In this document: in pieces, positions 28,459 to 40,800 of the stretch
How positions within the stretch are numbered: the stretch's first letter is position 1
Layout: each line of letters starts with the position of its first letter
NCBI RefSeq assembly: GCF_020882245.1
Contig: NC_083598.1
Span: 82,465,714 to 82,529,713, forward strand
Reading direction: 5' to 3'
Length of the DNA: 64,000 bases
Source: Rhopalosiphum padi
Lineage: Eukaryota > Arthropoda > Insecta > Hemiptera > Aphididae
Position numbers and translations under genes: made by a program
Notes under the pieces: model-generated
What the model was told of the DNA's origin: nothing
Seen by the model: the letters and a program-made list of their open reading frames with translations, nothing else
The model's database searches: none

Positions 28459-31084
28459 TACGCATGCACCCGCGCTGATCGTCAACTCCACCACCGCGCG
28501 GGTTTTGACAAATACCCCGTTAAATCGGCATTAAATCTCCAAAACGAATATTATCCGACCTATTTCCAAACCGTGAATAATGACCAACTAGGAAATTGTA
28601 TTTCTGTTTTATTGTCAACGTCATCGCTTTGCCCGTAATTTATGCTACCATTTATTACGAACCACCTCCACCGGCGCGACACACACAGGTTCTCTGTATA
28701 TATAAATGTACGAGTGTCATAATAATATGTACACGCTCGAGTATAATGAAATCTTCGTCCCGCGCCCTACAGGAATACAGGACGACTGAAAAATATTTAA
28801 TAAAAAAATATAAAATATAATTTTTTTTTATTATTGTTATTAAAATGTACGTTATCGCGGGTGTGGGACATTTTGTCAGTCGTAATGACGATAATATGGT
28901 TATTGGTTTCAATACATTTTAAACGTTAAAAAAAAAACGTACCCATCAACATACGGGTCTCGGGCGAACAACACAACCGGCTAATTGATTATGTTGCAAA
29001 GTCTTCGTGTGTTATTGTTTGTGATCAATATCGTTCGAAAACCAATTATTATCGTCGACGGAGTTCGATTCAACAAAATATAGTCAGTACGGTTCGCCTC
29101 AAAACTTCAGGCGGTTTTTCCTTTAACATTTATCGGGATTTGTACAAAAACCGTTCAACGGTTTGAATTACGATCTACCCGAGCACCACATGTGTTTGTC
29201 GATACATGCATATAGAGAGGTGATGCATACAAAATATTTTGAGCACTGTTACTAGTGTAGTAACTATCAAAAAATTTCCGAAACCATTTCCGAATGAAAA
29301 ACGACTATACGAAATATAATATAATTTTAATACCAATACGAATATTGCTTTTTACAGAAACTCTAAGCGTAAACCGATAATATAGTCACGTCGAGTAATT
29401 TTGAAATGACCTTACATCCAAAATAATAATAATAATAATATATACAACTATACATTATATTTTGCGAGTACTGCTATTATTATAATATATAGGAAGGTAT
29501 AGTTGTATCGCTCTGCCGAACATAATATTACCCCGGATAATGAATATTCGTATGTCATGAGACCAACCTGAATTTGAGTAGAGCATTATAGTTTCTAGGG
29601 TGACGTACTCGAAAAATATTGTTTCCATGGTTACTATATATAATATATTTGTACAAGACCGACGTTTATTTGTTTTCAGATCGAGCCTACGAATATTTTT
29701 TTTTTACGTCTTACGGATTCGTACGATATTTTTTCCTAAACTAAATGCGTATTTCTCTCGTTATTAATTTCCCTTCATACTATCAGATAATATATGGGCC
29801 TATGTGCGTAATGTTCAGAGAGACAAGAGACTCACACAATAATAGGTATATAACAAAGCTTTTTCGTGACGATTATATATAGCTTAAAATGACACATAAT
29901 ATAATGTATATACTTGTGTATAATAGACAATAAAACCTCTTAGAAAACGATATAAAGTAGAAATGAACTTAATATACAAGTTCCGTTTCACTAAAAAATA
30001 TTATGAGAACTAAAAGCCCATTATCATGCATACAATATATTATGCAAAGCGAATCACCAAGCATGCGTTATCCTTTTATTTCTTTGCAGTAATTTAAAAT
30101 ATGATTATTGGAATTTTTAAATAAGCTGAATACCATATTTTTAAAATTTAATTATTTTAAATTCTAAATCTATATCTTAAAAGTGGTTTTCAGTCATATC
30201 AATTTTGTGTAATTAAAAATATTTTATTATTGAAGACGTTGGAGGTTAATATTATAATATTATGGAAATTATATTAATTAATATTTACCTATTAACGTTT
30301 TATAATTTAAAATAATTTATATGTATAATACGAAATTAATAGTATAATATAAAATTTTATATATTTTTGTAAAACCATCTTCAGGACTATAATTATCTTT
30401 ATGAAATATATATTTTAATAGTTAAAAACTATTCGCTTGAATTTGAACAGATATAAATCAGCATTTTTAAAAAAATATTTGTTTAATTTATAGTTAAAAA
30501 ATATTAGTTCTAATTCGAAAAAAAAATGAATTACTGTATCATTCCAGGAAAATCTCTACAGTGCTTAACAAATCTGAGTACTTCTGCATTAATATAACAC
30601 CATAGTTTATGCAGGTCTTTGCATACATTTAAAAATCCCAAAAATCAGAATTCGAATGAATTAATTATCAAAGGAAATTATGGGTGTATTCATGTACGGC
30701 ATACTGAAACGGGCGTGTGACATTCAATTATTATTTATAATCGTACGGTTTATAGGTAGGTACTCGTAGTTACAAATCTGGACGCCCATCGTGTATAGCA
30801 AATAATATGATAATATTATGTACGCGTCGAGACTTACAATGCACGAATAGCGGTGGAGCGTATTACGCGTGCGTTATGTATTATACTATTATTATACCGT
30901 ATACGACTGTGCATAATATTACTTTACGTGTGAGCAGGTACACTATATTATGTATGCGTGTGTGCGAGTGTGTATGCGGAGGAACCGACGGAAAGCAATT
31001 TACTATATCAAATTGACATGTATTTTGTTATCGCCACGACGTCAGTGGAAGTGGCGGAAGTGCATCGTAGTCGGTCCATCGAAT

Positions 31085-31085
31085 G

Positions 31086-31116
<31 letters not shown>

Positions 31117-31145
31117 ATGTGTGTATAATGGGTATATATATATAT
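31085..31145. repeat. Compound (TA)n-(TG)n-(TA)n microsatellite
   Basis: TA repeats (31085-31100) pass into TG repeats (to about 31124), then a short unique piece and another TA run. Alternating pyrimidine-purine tracts of this kind are prone to slippage. Confidence 0.93.
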
Positions 31146-31754
31146 TTCTCAGGCCGTGCCCTATATAATACTATTATATTATTAGTATATTATCCTTTTA
31201 CGTACGAGTATCGCTACCACTTCGTTGGATCACATATAATATAATCATACCTTAATTGTCGCCGTTGTATTATAATACCACACAGTAATACGATATAGCA
31301 GTACCCCTAATATCATATTAACGATAATGAAGTATTATTGATAGATTATTTAATGTCGTTAATATTAGTAGGTATTATTTATAGCACGCGAGAGGTGTGG
31401 TCGACCGAATAACGTTATTATATAGATATTTAAATATACGAGGTAAAATAATATTATATTGCGATTTTTGTCCTCAACCGCGCCGACAGTGTAATGTTAT
31501 TAATGATACATAATAACGTAATAACCTATTTTACAGTATATTATTATGAAATACATAATATAAACGCGTTGCAGCCGGCCGATTCCTCGGTGGTCGTTGT
31601 ACGGAACGCCTCGCCGACCACGAGGATTTACAATATTATAAATCTTAAAATTTCGTGTACGAGTGTGTGAGCGTGTGTGTATGTGTGATCGTGTGTGCGC
31701 GTGTATAAATATATTCGTGTGCGCAGACTTGGTGTGCCATAAATAGTCGCCATG

Positions 31755-31769
31755 ATAATAATAATAATA

Positions 31770-31824
<55 letters not shown>
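31755..31824. repeat. Compound (AAT)n-(AT)n-(GT)n microsatellite
   Basis: (AAT)n at 31755-31771 runs into about 40 bases of AT dinucleotides (to 31814) and then GT repeats to 31824. It is the longest simple-repeat tract in the window. It generates spurious Tyr-Ile reading frames on the minus strand. Confidence 0.95.
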
Positions 31825-33078
31825 ACGGACGCAGCAGACCACATAAGTCGCATAGCCGGATTTGCGGTTATGACTTCGTCGTCGTCTCTGTCGTTTTATG
31901 GAATTAACCAAAACAAATATTTAAATTTATTCGTCACGAGCGGGACAAAAGTACCGAAAATAAGAAAATCGCATTATTATTTCGAATTCGTTTATCGTTC
32001 TCTCTCTCTCCCCCACCAATCTTTCTCATTATCGCCACAAATGCTTGCCGACAACTTACCATCGATGTACTTCAGCCTCAAGCGCCAGTTTTCGCCGTCT
32101 CCGCTAATTTATTTCACAATGTAAATGCGCGACCGTTTTCAATATAACAATCGAATTCAATCCGACAACAATAACCAATCGAATTAATTTAACGGACGCG
32201 CATAACAACTTACCACGTAGTTATAACCAAATTATTACGCCCAATTCAAGCACAGCGTGAGAAAAAAAGTTGTCTTTTCTTTTTATTATACCGTATACTT
32301 TATACCTTTATTATAACGCGAACTGTCGGGTCTGAATATATTTTTGAAAGTGTTCCGCGTGCTTACCCACAGGTTTTACTTTGACTGTCAAAGGACAGCT
32401 AAAATCCAGGAAATTTCAATAAAATGTGAAAACGTGTAACTACTATTATAAACACATGGCATTTGTATTTTGAATCTTTTGATTCAGAAAACTCAGTTCT
32501 GAAGAGTTGATACAAATAAGTTTATCTTTAGCTTATCGTTTTTATGTTCTGCATTGAGATTGACGATTCGGAAACGAGTTCGAAAACTCTGTGGGAACGT
32601 TGTTTATTATAAAATATATAATATTTAACACGGCACGATGTATAGGCTATATATGTACATGGAGCTTCAATCAATATTGTAAAAAAATAACATATCGATA
32701 TTCGATTATTATTCATTCAGTATTGACTATTACACTATTGTTAATTTTGGTTTGGCGAGGTTCTACAAGTCGGCCACAAACTTTTGTTAAATTCGAAGTT
32801 TTATAATTCACCGATGTTGACGTACAAAAAAAAAAAATATATAATTATTTAATGTATAATATCTTACGGAATTTAGAACGGTATGAGATGCAGTACAGGC
32901 GTAACTTGTTCAATCGATATATTAAATTATGTGTAGGTGTAACGGTTGTTTAGCGATGGCTGTGTTTTACGGACATTATTATTGTTGGGTAATTAATATT
33001 AGTCAGTCGTGAAAATAAAGTTTGCGATCGATTAACATCTACTTGTCGCCGCACTATAGATAATGATTTAACGGCGTT

Positions 33079-33108
33079 CCGTAATAATAATAATTATTAT
33101 TATTATGG
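33079..33108. repeat. 30-bp near-perfect palindrome
   Basis: An inverted repeat of TAATAATAATAA against TTATTATTATTA with CC/GG at its edges. One mismatch in fifteen paired positions. Probably two opposed AAT runs. Confidence 0.8.
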
Positions 33109-33618
33109 GACGTTAGTCGACGATAAAATATTGCGGACGGCTGTGCGACGGCAACCGGACAGATGTAAATTACTGGGGAAAAAACTAGAGAAAAGTATAA
33201 AAACCCCTTCTGTGCATCGACTACGGTCGGCACTTTTAACAAAACCAAAACAAAACTAGATAACCGTAACTGAAATATATATTTTGTACATAATATAAAC
33301 GCGTGTATACACATAAATAAATATATATTTATAATGTACCGCTAACCCGTCAGAGGATTACCAAGTTTACAACTACTCGCACGAATTAACCGCGTGTTTT
33401 GGAGAAAAGTTGAAGTTGTATACGAATTTCTCGTATTTTAAGCGCGTACCTAAACGAGTGGGTATATTTATATATACATGAGCAAAGCGCGGGTAAGGGA
33501 TAACAAGTCAAAAAAGCGAACACGTATATTTATAACGGCGTATACGCCGAGCGGAAGAAGAGGACGCAAATTATAGTTTTGACGGGACCGCTGGTATAAA
33601 AAAACTAACCTAAATGAT

Positions 33619-33834
33619 ATGTCCGCTGTGAAGAAACGACGTCCAGCGGTGAGATCGCGTTTGGGAGTGACATCTCAAAACAAAATTTGTATACCACGGT
33701 TAGTGTACCAGTATTGTGCCAATTTTGAAATTTTACCTTCAGACGCGAAAGACGTGTTTTTGTCCAATCTAACTCCATCGACATTGAACCATCGCCCATC
33801 AATTATGTATAATATTAAAATGTTTAAAAATTAA
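33619..33834 (+). CDS. Weak candidate small ORF, 71 codons, function unknown
   Basis: A true ATG starts a 71-residue basic protein beginning MSAVKKRRPAVRSRLGVTSQ. It is in a stretch with more balanced base composition than its surroundings. The middle part has ordinary amino-acid usage, unlike the repeat-derived frames nearby. There is no signal peptide, membrane segment or domain I recognise. The opposite strand is also open across the same bases, so this may be chance. Both the ORF and its strand are uncertain; it could equally be a relic of a transposon gene. Confidence 0.18.
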   Translation: MSAVKKRRPAVRSRLGVTSQNKICIPRLVYQYCANFEILPSDAKDVFLSNLTPSTLNHRPSIMYNIKMFKN

Positions 33835-36800
33835 GATTTCATTTTAATGATCAATTGACAACTTGTTGATTATAGTCAAATATTTTTTAATATATTTTCA
33901 TTTAATATTATGTCGAATGCTGTTTTATAGCCAATATTTTAAGTATCTATATAAAAATATATGGATTTTTCTGAATTGTCACTATAAACGACATAATATA
34001 CAAGTATGAATTGTGTTTGAGTGATTTTTTTAGACAAAATTAAATATATATTATCACCAGTTAATTATTATTGGCCTAATCGAATAGTTGCACTATATAC
34101 GATGTTGTTTGATCTAATATAATACTTATATAATACTTTTGTACATTCGTTCTTATTTATTTGTATTGCTATTATTAATTATAAAAAATACACATTATTT
34201 TATGTTTTTATTTTATTTAAACTTTAAAGTCGTTCTGGATATAATAAAAATAAAGTTTATACATATTTGAAATTTAAACGATCGGCGTTTATTATTTTGC
34301 GTTATCGGTGCATTGATTTTGAATGTTTTGAGCACAATAATTATTGAAAAAAAAAATAATAATTTCAAGAGGAATCGGTTAATAATTCTCGCGGTACCGA
34401 CAAAAGCGATAATTAGTAATAACGTTCACGATAGCCGAATGCAATATTGCACACTACACACTGCAGTGCATACTATACAATGCATTATTATCTCCGTGCA
34501 AGCATGAGATTAGTGCATGCAGTTGCAGTGTTGCACACCGGTCGGATTGATGTAAAACTGACGCAATTCGCGTGTGGAAAATCGTACGCGCCCGCTAATA
34601 ACGTGCAACGTGCGCGCATATCTCTATAATATACGCACAATACCGCATTTGTATATTATCTTATTGTGTGTATGATTATTATGTAGACGATATGATCGAC
34701 AAACGAGCGTTACACGCAAAGATGACTGTATATTATTACACCTAATAATGATAACAATTGTTGTGCGGTGCTAGCTATATATATATATACACACATTATA
34801 TTATAATATTGCAGCAGACTTTTGTTCGTATTGTTCTGTGATCATTACTCGACAGAGTGGTGCATATTATACTCGTGTGTTTTTTTTTATTTTGTTACGG
34901 GCCGAGCGCAATAAATTTGCCAGTTCGCCGGAAAACGGCCTCGTGCGCTACCCGCCCGTGTTGGGTTGTATGTAAAATAATATTACTTGGAATGAGCGTG
35001 CATATTCACACTATAATATTATTATCCAATCGACTTTTTTTTTCTTTTTTTTGGTTTAAAATCGAACTAAAATCACGAGAGTTGAATAATCCCACCTTAA
35101 TTTATTACTGCAGTGCTAAAACTCTCGGAACACTTGTACAATTTGCAAGTGGGTTAATTGGTTTGAATGGTATATTATGTATAATGGTTAATATTATAAT
35201 ATATTATCTTGACTCACTGTTTCATCATCGCCTAGCTCGAACCGTTGAAGATAATATAATATGAGTATGAAATTTGGTCAGTAGTTTCGTTTTCTCGTGT
35301 AATGTTATTCGATATTATTAATATGTAAAAACGCGTTTCTTAAATTATCATAACAACTATTAACCATGCAAAGCAAACGTAAACGTACAAAAGAACCTTC
35401 ATATCTAGATTCTAGAACACCGCAATTAATTAACGTACGTTCACACAATAATACATAAACGTAAACTTATTTTTTTTAATGTTTTTGGTTATAATTTTAT
35501 TTTAAATAGAAAAATAAAGTTACGTATTATTATAAAATGTATTGCCTATGTATATATTTTTAATACCTGTAAATAATCTAAAACAACTATATTTTTCAGT
35601 ATTTACTGTTGAAAAATAATCGCGAAACCATACGGTACCCTCAAATATGGCCGCAGCCCACACATCCCCCCCGCCCTTTACAGTAGTTTACTCTGCCTAC
35701 TATTATAATCGAATTTCGGCATACAACGAATTTACGAAACGTTTCGGGGGAAGTTTATCAAGCATTATTGCTGCTAGTTGGCATGGCACTCGATTGTGGC
35801 GAGTGTTATACTCCGTTCTCGAAAATATTCTGTCTCGCTTTTATCGGTGCCGTCTATATATGCCCCGTGCTCGTGTTGTTCAATGGTAGCAACCGGATGA
35901 GCCGACAAATCGATATTGTGTCCTATTTGAAAATCACACGTTTAAACAGTCGAAAAATCGGATTGCGCTGTAAAAGAAATTCGGCGAAACACCCCGTACA
36001 CGCGCGTATTATTATTATACACAGTATATAGTATATAAATATATATAATATAATAATATATATATATCATATGCACGCAGTACACACAAGCTCCGTCGCG
36101 AGTGGGTTGCCGGCGCGGTTGGGCGTTTCGCGCGGCCGATGATAAACTACAACGCCCTGTGATACCGAATAAAATAATTCAATGGGAATTTTATGTTTGT
36201 GGTTGACGTACCACAGTGTTGTATTGGCTATATAATAATATATGTACATGTATATGTATTGTATATATAGCATATTATTATGCGGTATCGATGGTTTGGA
36301 TTTAAATTAACGATCGGGCACTACAAAAGTCGAAGTAACGGCGGGCCCGCGTCGCCGAGTATAATATTATTATTGAACGCAAATGGATGGAGAAACAGGG
36401 CCGAAATATAGTTTGCGAACGTATTCTGTAACGCGATCGGGAAAAATGCAGGTAAACGAAGGGATATTTTAAAACGATTTCGGTTATTGATTTAAAATTC
36501 ATATTTGGTCATTACAATATTAATGCAATATATATTTATGTTCGGTATAGGGACGTTTTTTTAGTTATTTTGGGTACGCGAGGTTTCGAGAAGGCTATTT
36601 TGAAATATCGTCAGGCCACTATAAAAATACATAATACACCCTACGTATATTATTCTAATTTCAATCTTTTTTTCATAACATAACAAAGACCTCATCGACG
36701 TAAATAGTAAAAATCAATCTAAACGTTAAAATGTAGTTTATTATTGATGACTTTATCAGTAAAAACAATAATCGACTTATTAAAAGCTTGAAGAGAAAGG

Positions 36801-36843
36801 CAGCAGTAAAATATATTTTATTTTAAATTTAAATGAGCGGATA

Positions 36844-37080
36844 CTAGTAATATTTAAGTTTAGCAAATACATTTGCAGCTTCTTTTACATTGTTCAAGAT
36901 TTATATTGTTATTTTTTTTTTTATTTTAACATTATAGGTACCACGAGATCGCTTAGTCTTTCATCACCCATAGTAGACTTTACTCTTTTAAGGAATGAAA
37001 AACCTTTCATTTGATGCTACATTGTCATTGGTAAAGTTTTTTACCAAAACAATAACCTTTCAATGTTTCAGTAAAAGCAT
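36844..37080 (-). pseudogene. hAT transposase relic, C-terminal dimerisation domain, frameshifted
   Basis: Read on the minus strand, pieces of the conserved hAT C-terminus appear in order but in different frames. IERLLFW and KTLPMT come first, then VASNERFF (the ser-Glu-Arg-x-Phe motif). Next is FLKRVKSTMGDERLSDLVVP, and last EAANVFAKLKYY followed by a stop. Order and spacing match the hAT family dimerisation region of transposases and of domesticated relatives such as BED/ZMYM-type proteins. At least two frameshifts and several in-frame stops, one in a poly-A tract, show it is dead. No N-terminal BED finger or catalytic core was found to the right, so most of the gene is missing. The related terminal piece may be 37201-37270. 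Confidence 0.75.
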
Positions 37081-37200
37081 TAATTATAAAATCTTTTAAA
37101 CATACAGCTTAGCATACAAATCAACATAATATAAATGTTAATAAATATAAAAACTAAAAATATAATTTAATTTTAATTATATAAATAAACAATTATTTCA

Positions 37201-37270
37201 GCAGGCCGATTGGAACTACTTTAAGTCGCAACCTGACTACTCCTTCCCTCAAACACAAATCACGCCCCTA
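37201..37270 (-). mobile_element. Possible terminal fragment of a hAT-like element
   Basis: A GC-balanced 70-bp piece directly beyond the hAT relic. On the minus strand it starts TAGGGGCGTGATTTG, a CAGGGGCG-like end. It lies on the side where the 5' end of the same element would be expected. The matching opposite end was not found near 36800, so the element limits are unproven. Confidence 0.35.
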
Positions 37271-37574
37271 TAATACGGTCGCGTTTATTCATTGTTCGAT
37301 ATTTTGTTTTCTTTGTCCTAAATAACCTAATAATAACCAAATGTATTGCTGAATAACCGATATCTTATAAAGAGCGAAAAGAGAGGTTAGAAGCAGGAAT
37401 TTCCAGTATTCTGTTTGAAAGTTTTCCTTCTAGAAAATATACAAAAGTCGATCACTTTCCTTAACGAATAAAAAACTAGATAAATTATTGTACACTATTT
37501 TTCTATTATAAATAGAAAAAAAATGATGTTAACCGATGTACATTAGTTAAAGTATAAGTAATAAAAAAAGGCTA

Positions 37575-37889
37575 ATGGCCGTCAATTCCGATGCTAAAAA
37601 ATTATACTTTTATTTATGTGATATCGATGGATCTATTTTTATGAATCTATTGTTTATTTATGTTTTATTTAAATTTACTATGGTCATGATAATATTGCAG
37701 TCGTTAAGTTTCACGAAAATAAGAAAGCTGTCATTACCGTTATGGCTTTATTTTAATAGAGTACTATTATATTACTATATTAATACACTATTATGCATAA
37801 TACATGTACAATATTTTACTTGTGCATATGCTCTCGAGTTTGGTATTGAAAATAATAGATTAAATATTTATTCGGAAGATGAAATTTAA
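37575..37889 (+). CDS. Weak candidate ORF, 104 codons, membrane-like, function unknown
   Basis: An ATG-started frame opening MAVNSDAKKLYFYLCDIDGS, with two or three hydrophobic stretches (about residues 22-44 and 57-80) and an acidic end (NIYSEDEI). It lies just outside the hAT-like fragment. AT-rich DNA produces Phe/Ile/Leu/Tyr-rich frames by chance, so the hydrophobic parts prove little. No family recognised, no splice or promoter support. Confidence 0.15.
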   Translation: MAVNSDAKKLYFYLCDIDGSIFMNLLFIYVLFKFTMVMIILQSLSFTKIRKLSLPLWLYFNRVLLYYYINTLLCIIHVQYFTCAYALEFGIENNRLNIYSEDEI

Positions 37890-40800
37890 TGGTCGTGAAA
37901 ACAAAAATGAATAAAGGAAGCAATACAATTTAGAAAACAATATATCTGTAACGTTTGAGAGATTGAAAGAGATTATTCTATAATATTTTAGACAAAACCC
38001 ACCATTTTTAATAAGCAATCTAAAGGGAATTGAGTATAATGCAAAGAATAAAGTACTTAAGGCTTAAATTAAAATTTAATTTTTGAGTGTCTTAAGATTG
38101 TAAAGAAAATAATATGTTTCATGATTAAGCGTAGTATAACAAATGATTTCAAATTTCAAATTTCATCTTCGGTTTTGTTTTTATAAATTACACAAAGTAA
38201 GTATTTATTTTGTATGACATTGTACTGCTGTATTCGATGACTCGTGAACATCAGAATCGATATTTTACTTAATTTTTCAGTCTAAAATAATATGTTAGCA
38301 CGTACACAATATTATATTGTTTACAGTGAACTGTGCCGATTGTTGTAACACAATAATCAACACACAAAATGTGATGTCGTTTATCTGGAAAGCACTACTA
38401 AAAATCAAAACCCGCTCACACTAAAATGCAGTTTTATATAATATATATGTGTGTAGTTTAAATCTCGCGTTTATACTTAAAATAAATTCGCAGTGAAAAT
38501 AAAATAACGGATTATGGTTTTACGTGCTGTCACTACTATAATATTATAATAACGTTATAGGCACTCGTGTCTTTCGGCCCGTATGAAGTCGTGATTGTCA
38601 TGCTAACCCTTTTGCCATGCCACAGTAAGTAATTATGTCAAAAGTAATTAAATTTAAAACTGTAAAAAACGTAATACGTCATAATATAATAATATTGTTT
38701 GCAGACTATTTAGAAAACCTATTATGACTATCGTAATACGGGTTTATGACATAACAATAGCGCCGGGCGGTTATTTCGACCGTTGGTTGTGACGTCGCGA
38801 TGTATGAAGATTTAATTTTCGCGGGGAACAATATATAATAGTGTAGGTACGTATAGCGCGCCGTTTCAATAGTCTCAAGAAGAAATAACTATATTGTGAT
38901 ATTAATACTATTATTGTCATAAACGAGATTTGTTTTTTGATATTTCAAACTATATATTACAATCAGTCTCTTCGTAAAAGCATAAGAGTTTTTATTTTTA
39001 AACATTATTCTATAGCGGCGAATTGAAATTTATTGTCAAAAACTACTGTGTAATATACTATATAAATACTATTAAAATTAAACGGGAAATAATGGATAAC
39101 ATCTAAACGAAACGGATGAATTAAGTACAGTTTTTTTAACAGATGCACTTTAATATTATACGTATAACGATCCGTACCGAGTATCGATTGTTTTTATTCA
39201 CTATCTATAACGTTTAAAACACTGCGACAGCCAAATAATTTATTATTTTAATCGGAGTTGACTAAACTATTATTTTGTACGAAGAAAACAACGTTTTCTA
39301 GCACAAATCAACACCTATTTGCAATTACAGAACTTCGCGTTACACACCCTTAATGGGAAAAATGTGTTTTCGAATAACTTTAAAGTTGTAATACTCTAGG
39401 CCATTCATTTCATATGTGCCAATTATATTATGTGTTCGGAAATTTATAAAATATTTATAGCTAGAGACTTAGATTATTCGTTTTAATTATTTCACAATAA
39501 GCTAAGCACAGTGTACAATTTTCTAAACCATAATAGATTAATTTTCTAATTTCCTTTAACAATTAAAGACGTTTAGCATTAAAACTGTATCCCTCCTACT
39601 CCTCAAAATAGGTCATGGTGCGGTAAATAATAAATTGTACATTTTATCGTATTTCGAGGAAAAAAATTATTTTATAAATAAATCAATATAATATCTAAGG
39701 ATAATACAATCATCCCCTGGCAACACAAATTTCAACGGTAGCTATAAAAATCTTCAATATCTTATAAATAAAAAATATAACCCTTAATACTCTAGTATCA
39801 CTTCTGTTTTTTTTTTTTTTTTTTATCAACTCGAAACTAACCATATTATTCAAATTTTGTATGTTTCTATGGAACTCCAAGTTACCAATATTCTACTTCA
39901 TACCTATGTCATTTTAAAATATTATTATTGGTATAATACGATTCATAGAATAATTTTTCGATAAACAAAATATATAGCCAAAAAAATTGTCATACCGGAT
40001 CTTACAAAAAAAGTGACCAAAAAAATCGCATATTTTATATCACAACGATAAAAAAACTTTCAAGTATCGAATATGTGATCTATGTTCGTTGGTTTGTTTT
40101 AGTTGTCAGAATCCGTAACTTGATAAACCTGTTAATGCGAACATCAAAGCTGTTAGCGAATTATAAGCGAACACAACATCGCTAAACGAAAATAGTTTTC
40201 CACGAATACTATTTCAATAAAGGAAATACAGTAATAATGATTTTCAAATTTTCTAAGTATTATTCGGTGTACAACTTTACTTTGAGTCGTATACTTTTGA
40301 CTTAGGAGTATCCAATAAAAAAAATTGTTTACATTTCTTTTTAAGTATTTATGAAACAAAATAAATAAACTATTCCTTTATTCCTAAAATTAATAATACC
40401 TTTGGGAGATGTTATACATTTCAAAATATTAGAATTTAATGTACAATTAAAACAGAACAAAATTGTACGCTCATAATTCGGTCGTTAATAAAGAAAAAGA
40501 ATAATATTCCATTCATAAATCAATTTCCACTGGCTGTCGAAAAATATATAATATATACGTATTATTTTTTTTCGAAATGGCCATAAAATCAAACATAATC
40601 TATCTAATAATAAACAATTTCCTCCTCGGAAGTTTATTCTGACCGAAATGATTTAAAACCATTTTTCGAGGGTTCGTAGTTATAGCATCGTCGGATATGG
40701 AATACAATAAAAATAACAGTTAGCGTTTCAACTGTAAAGGACATAGACGAATCCAAAAAAATAAACCATTATACAAATGTATGAATATTAATAATAACTC

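Noticed and set aside
28213..28494. 93-codon minus-strand frame with poly-Val, poly-Leu and poly-Ile
   Set aside because: Translation of (CAC)n and (AAT)n microsatellites; no protein-like sequence between them.
31500..31911. Two minus-strand frames rich in Tyr-Ile and Thr-His
   Set aside because: They arise from the (AT)n and (TG)n tracts.
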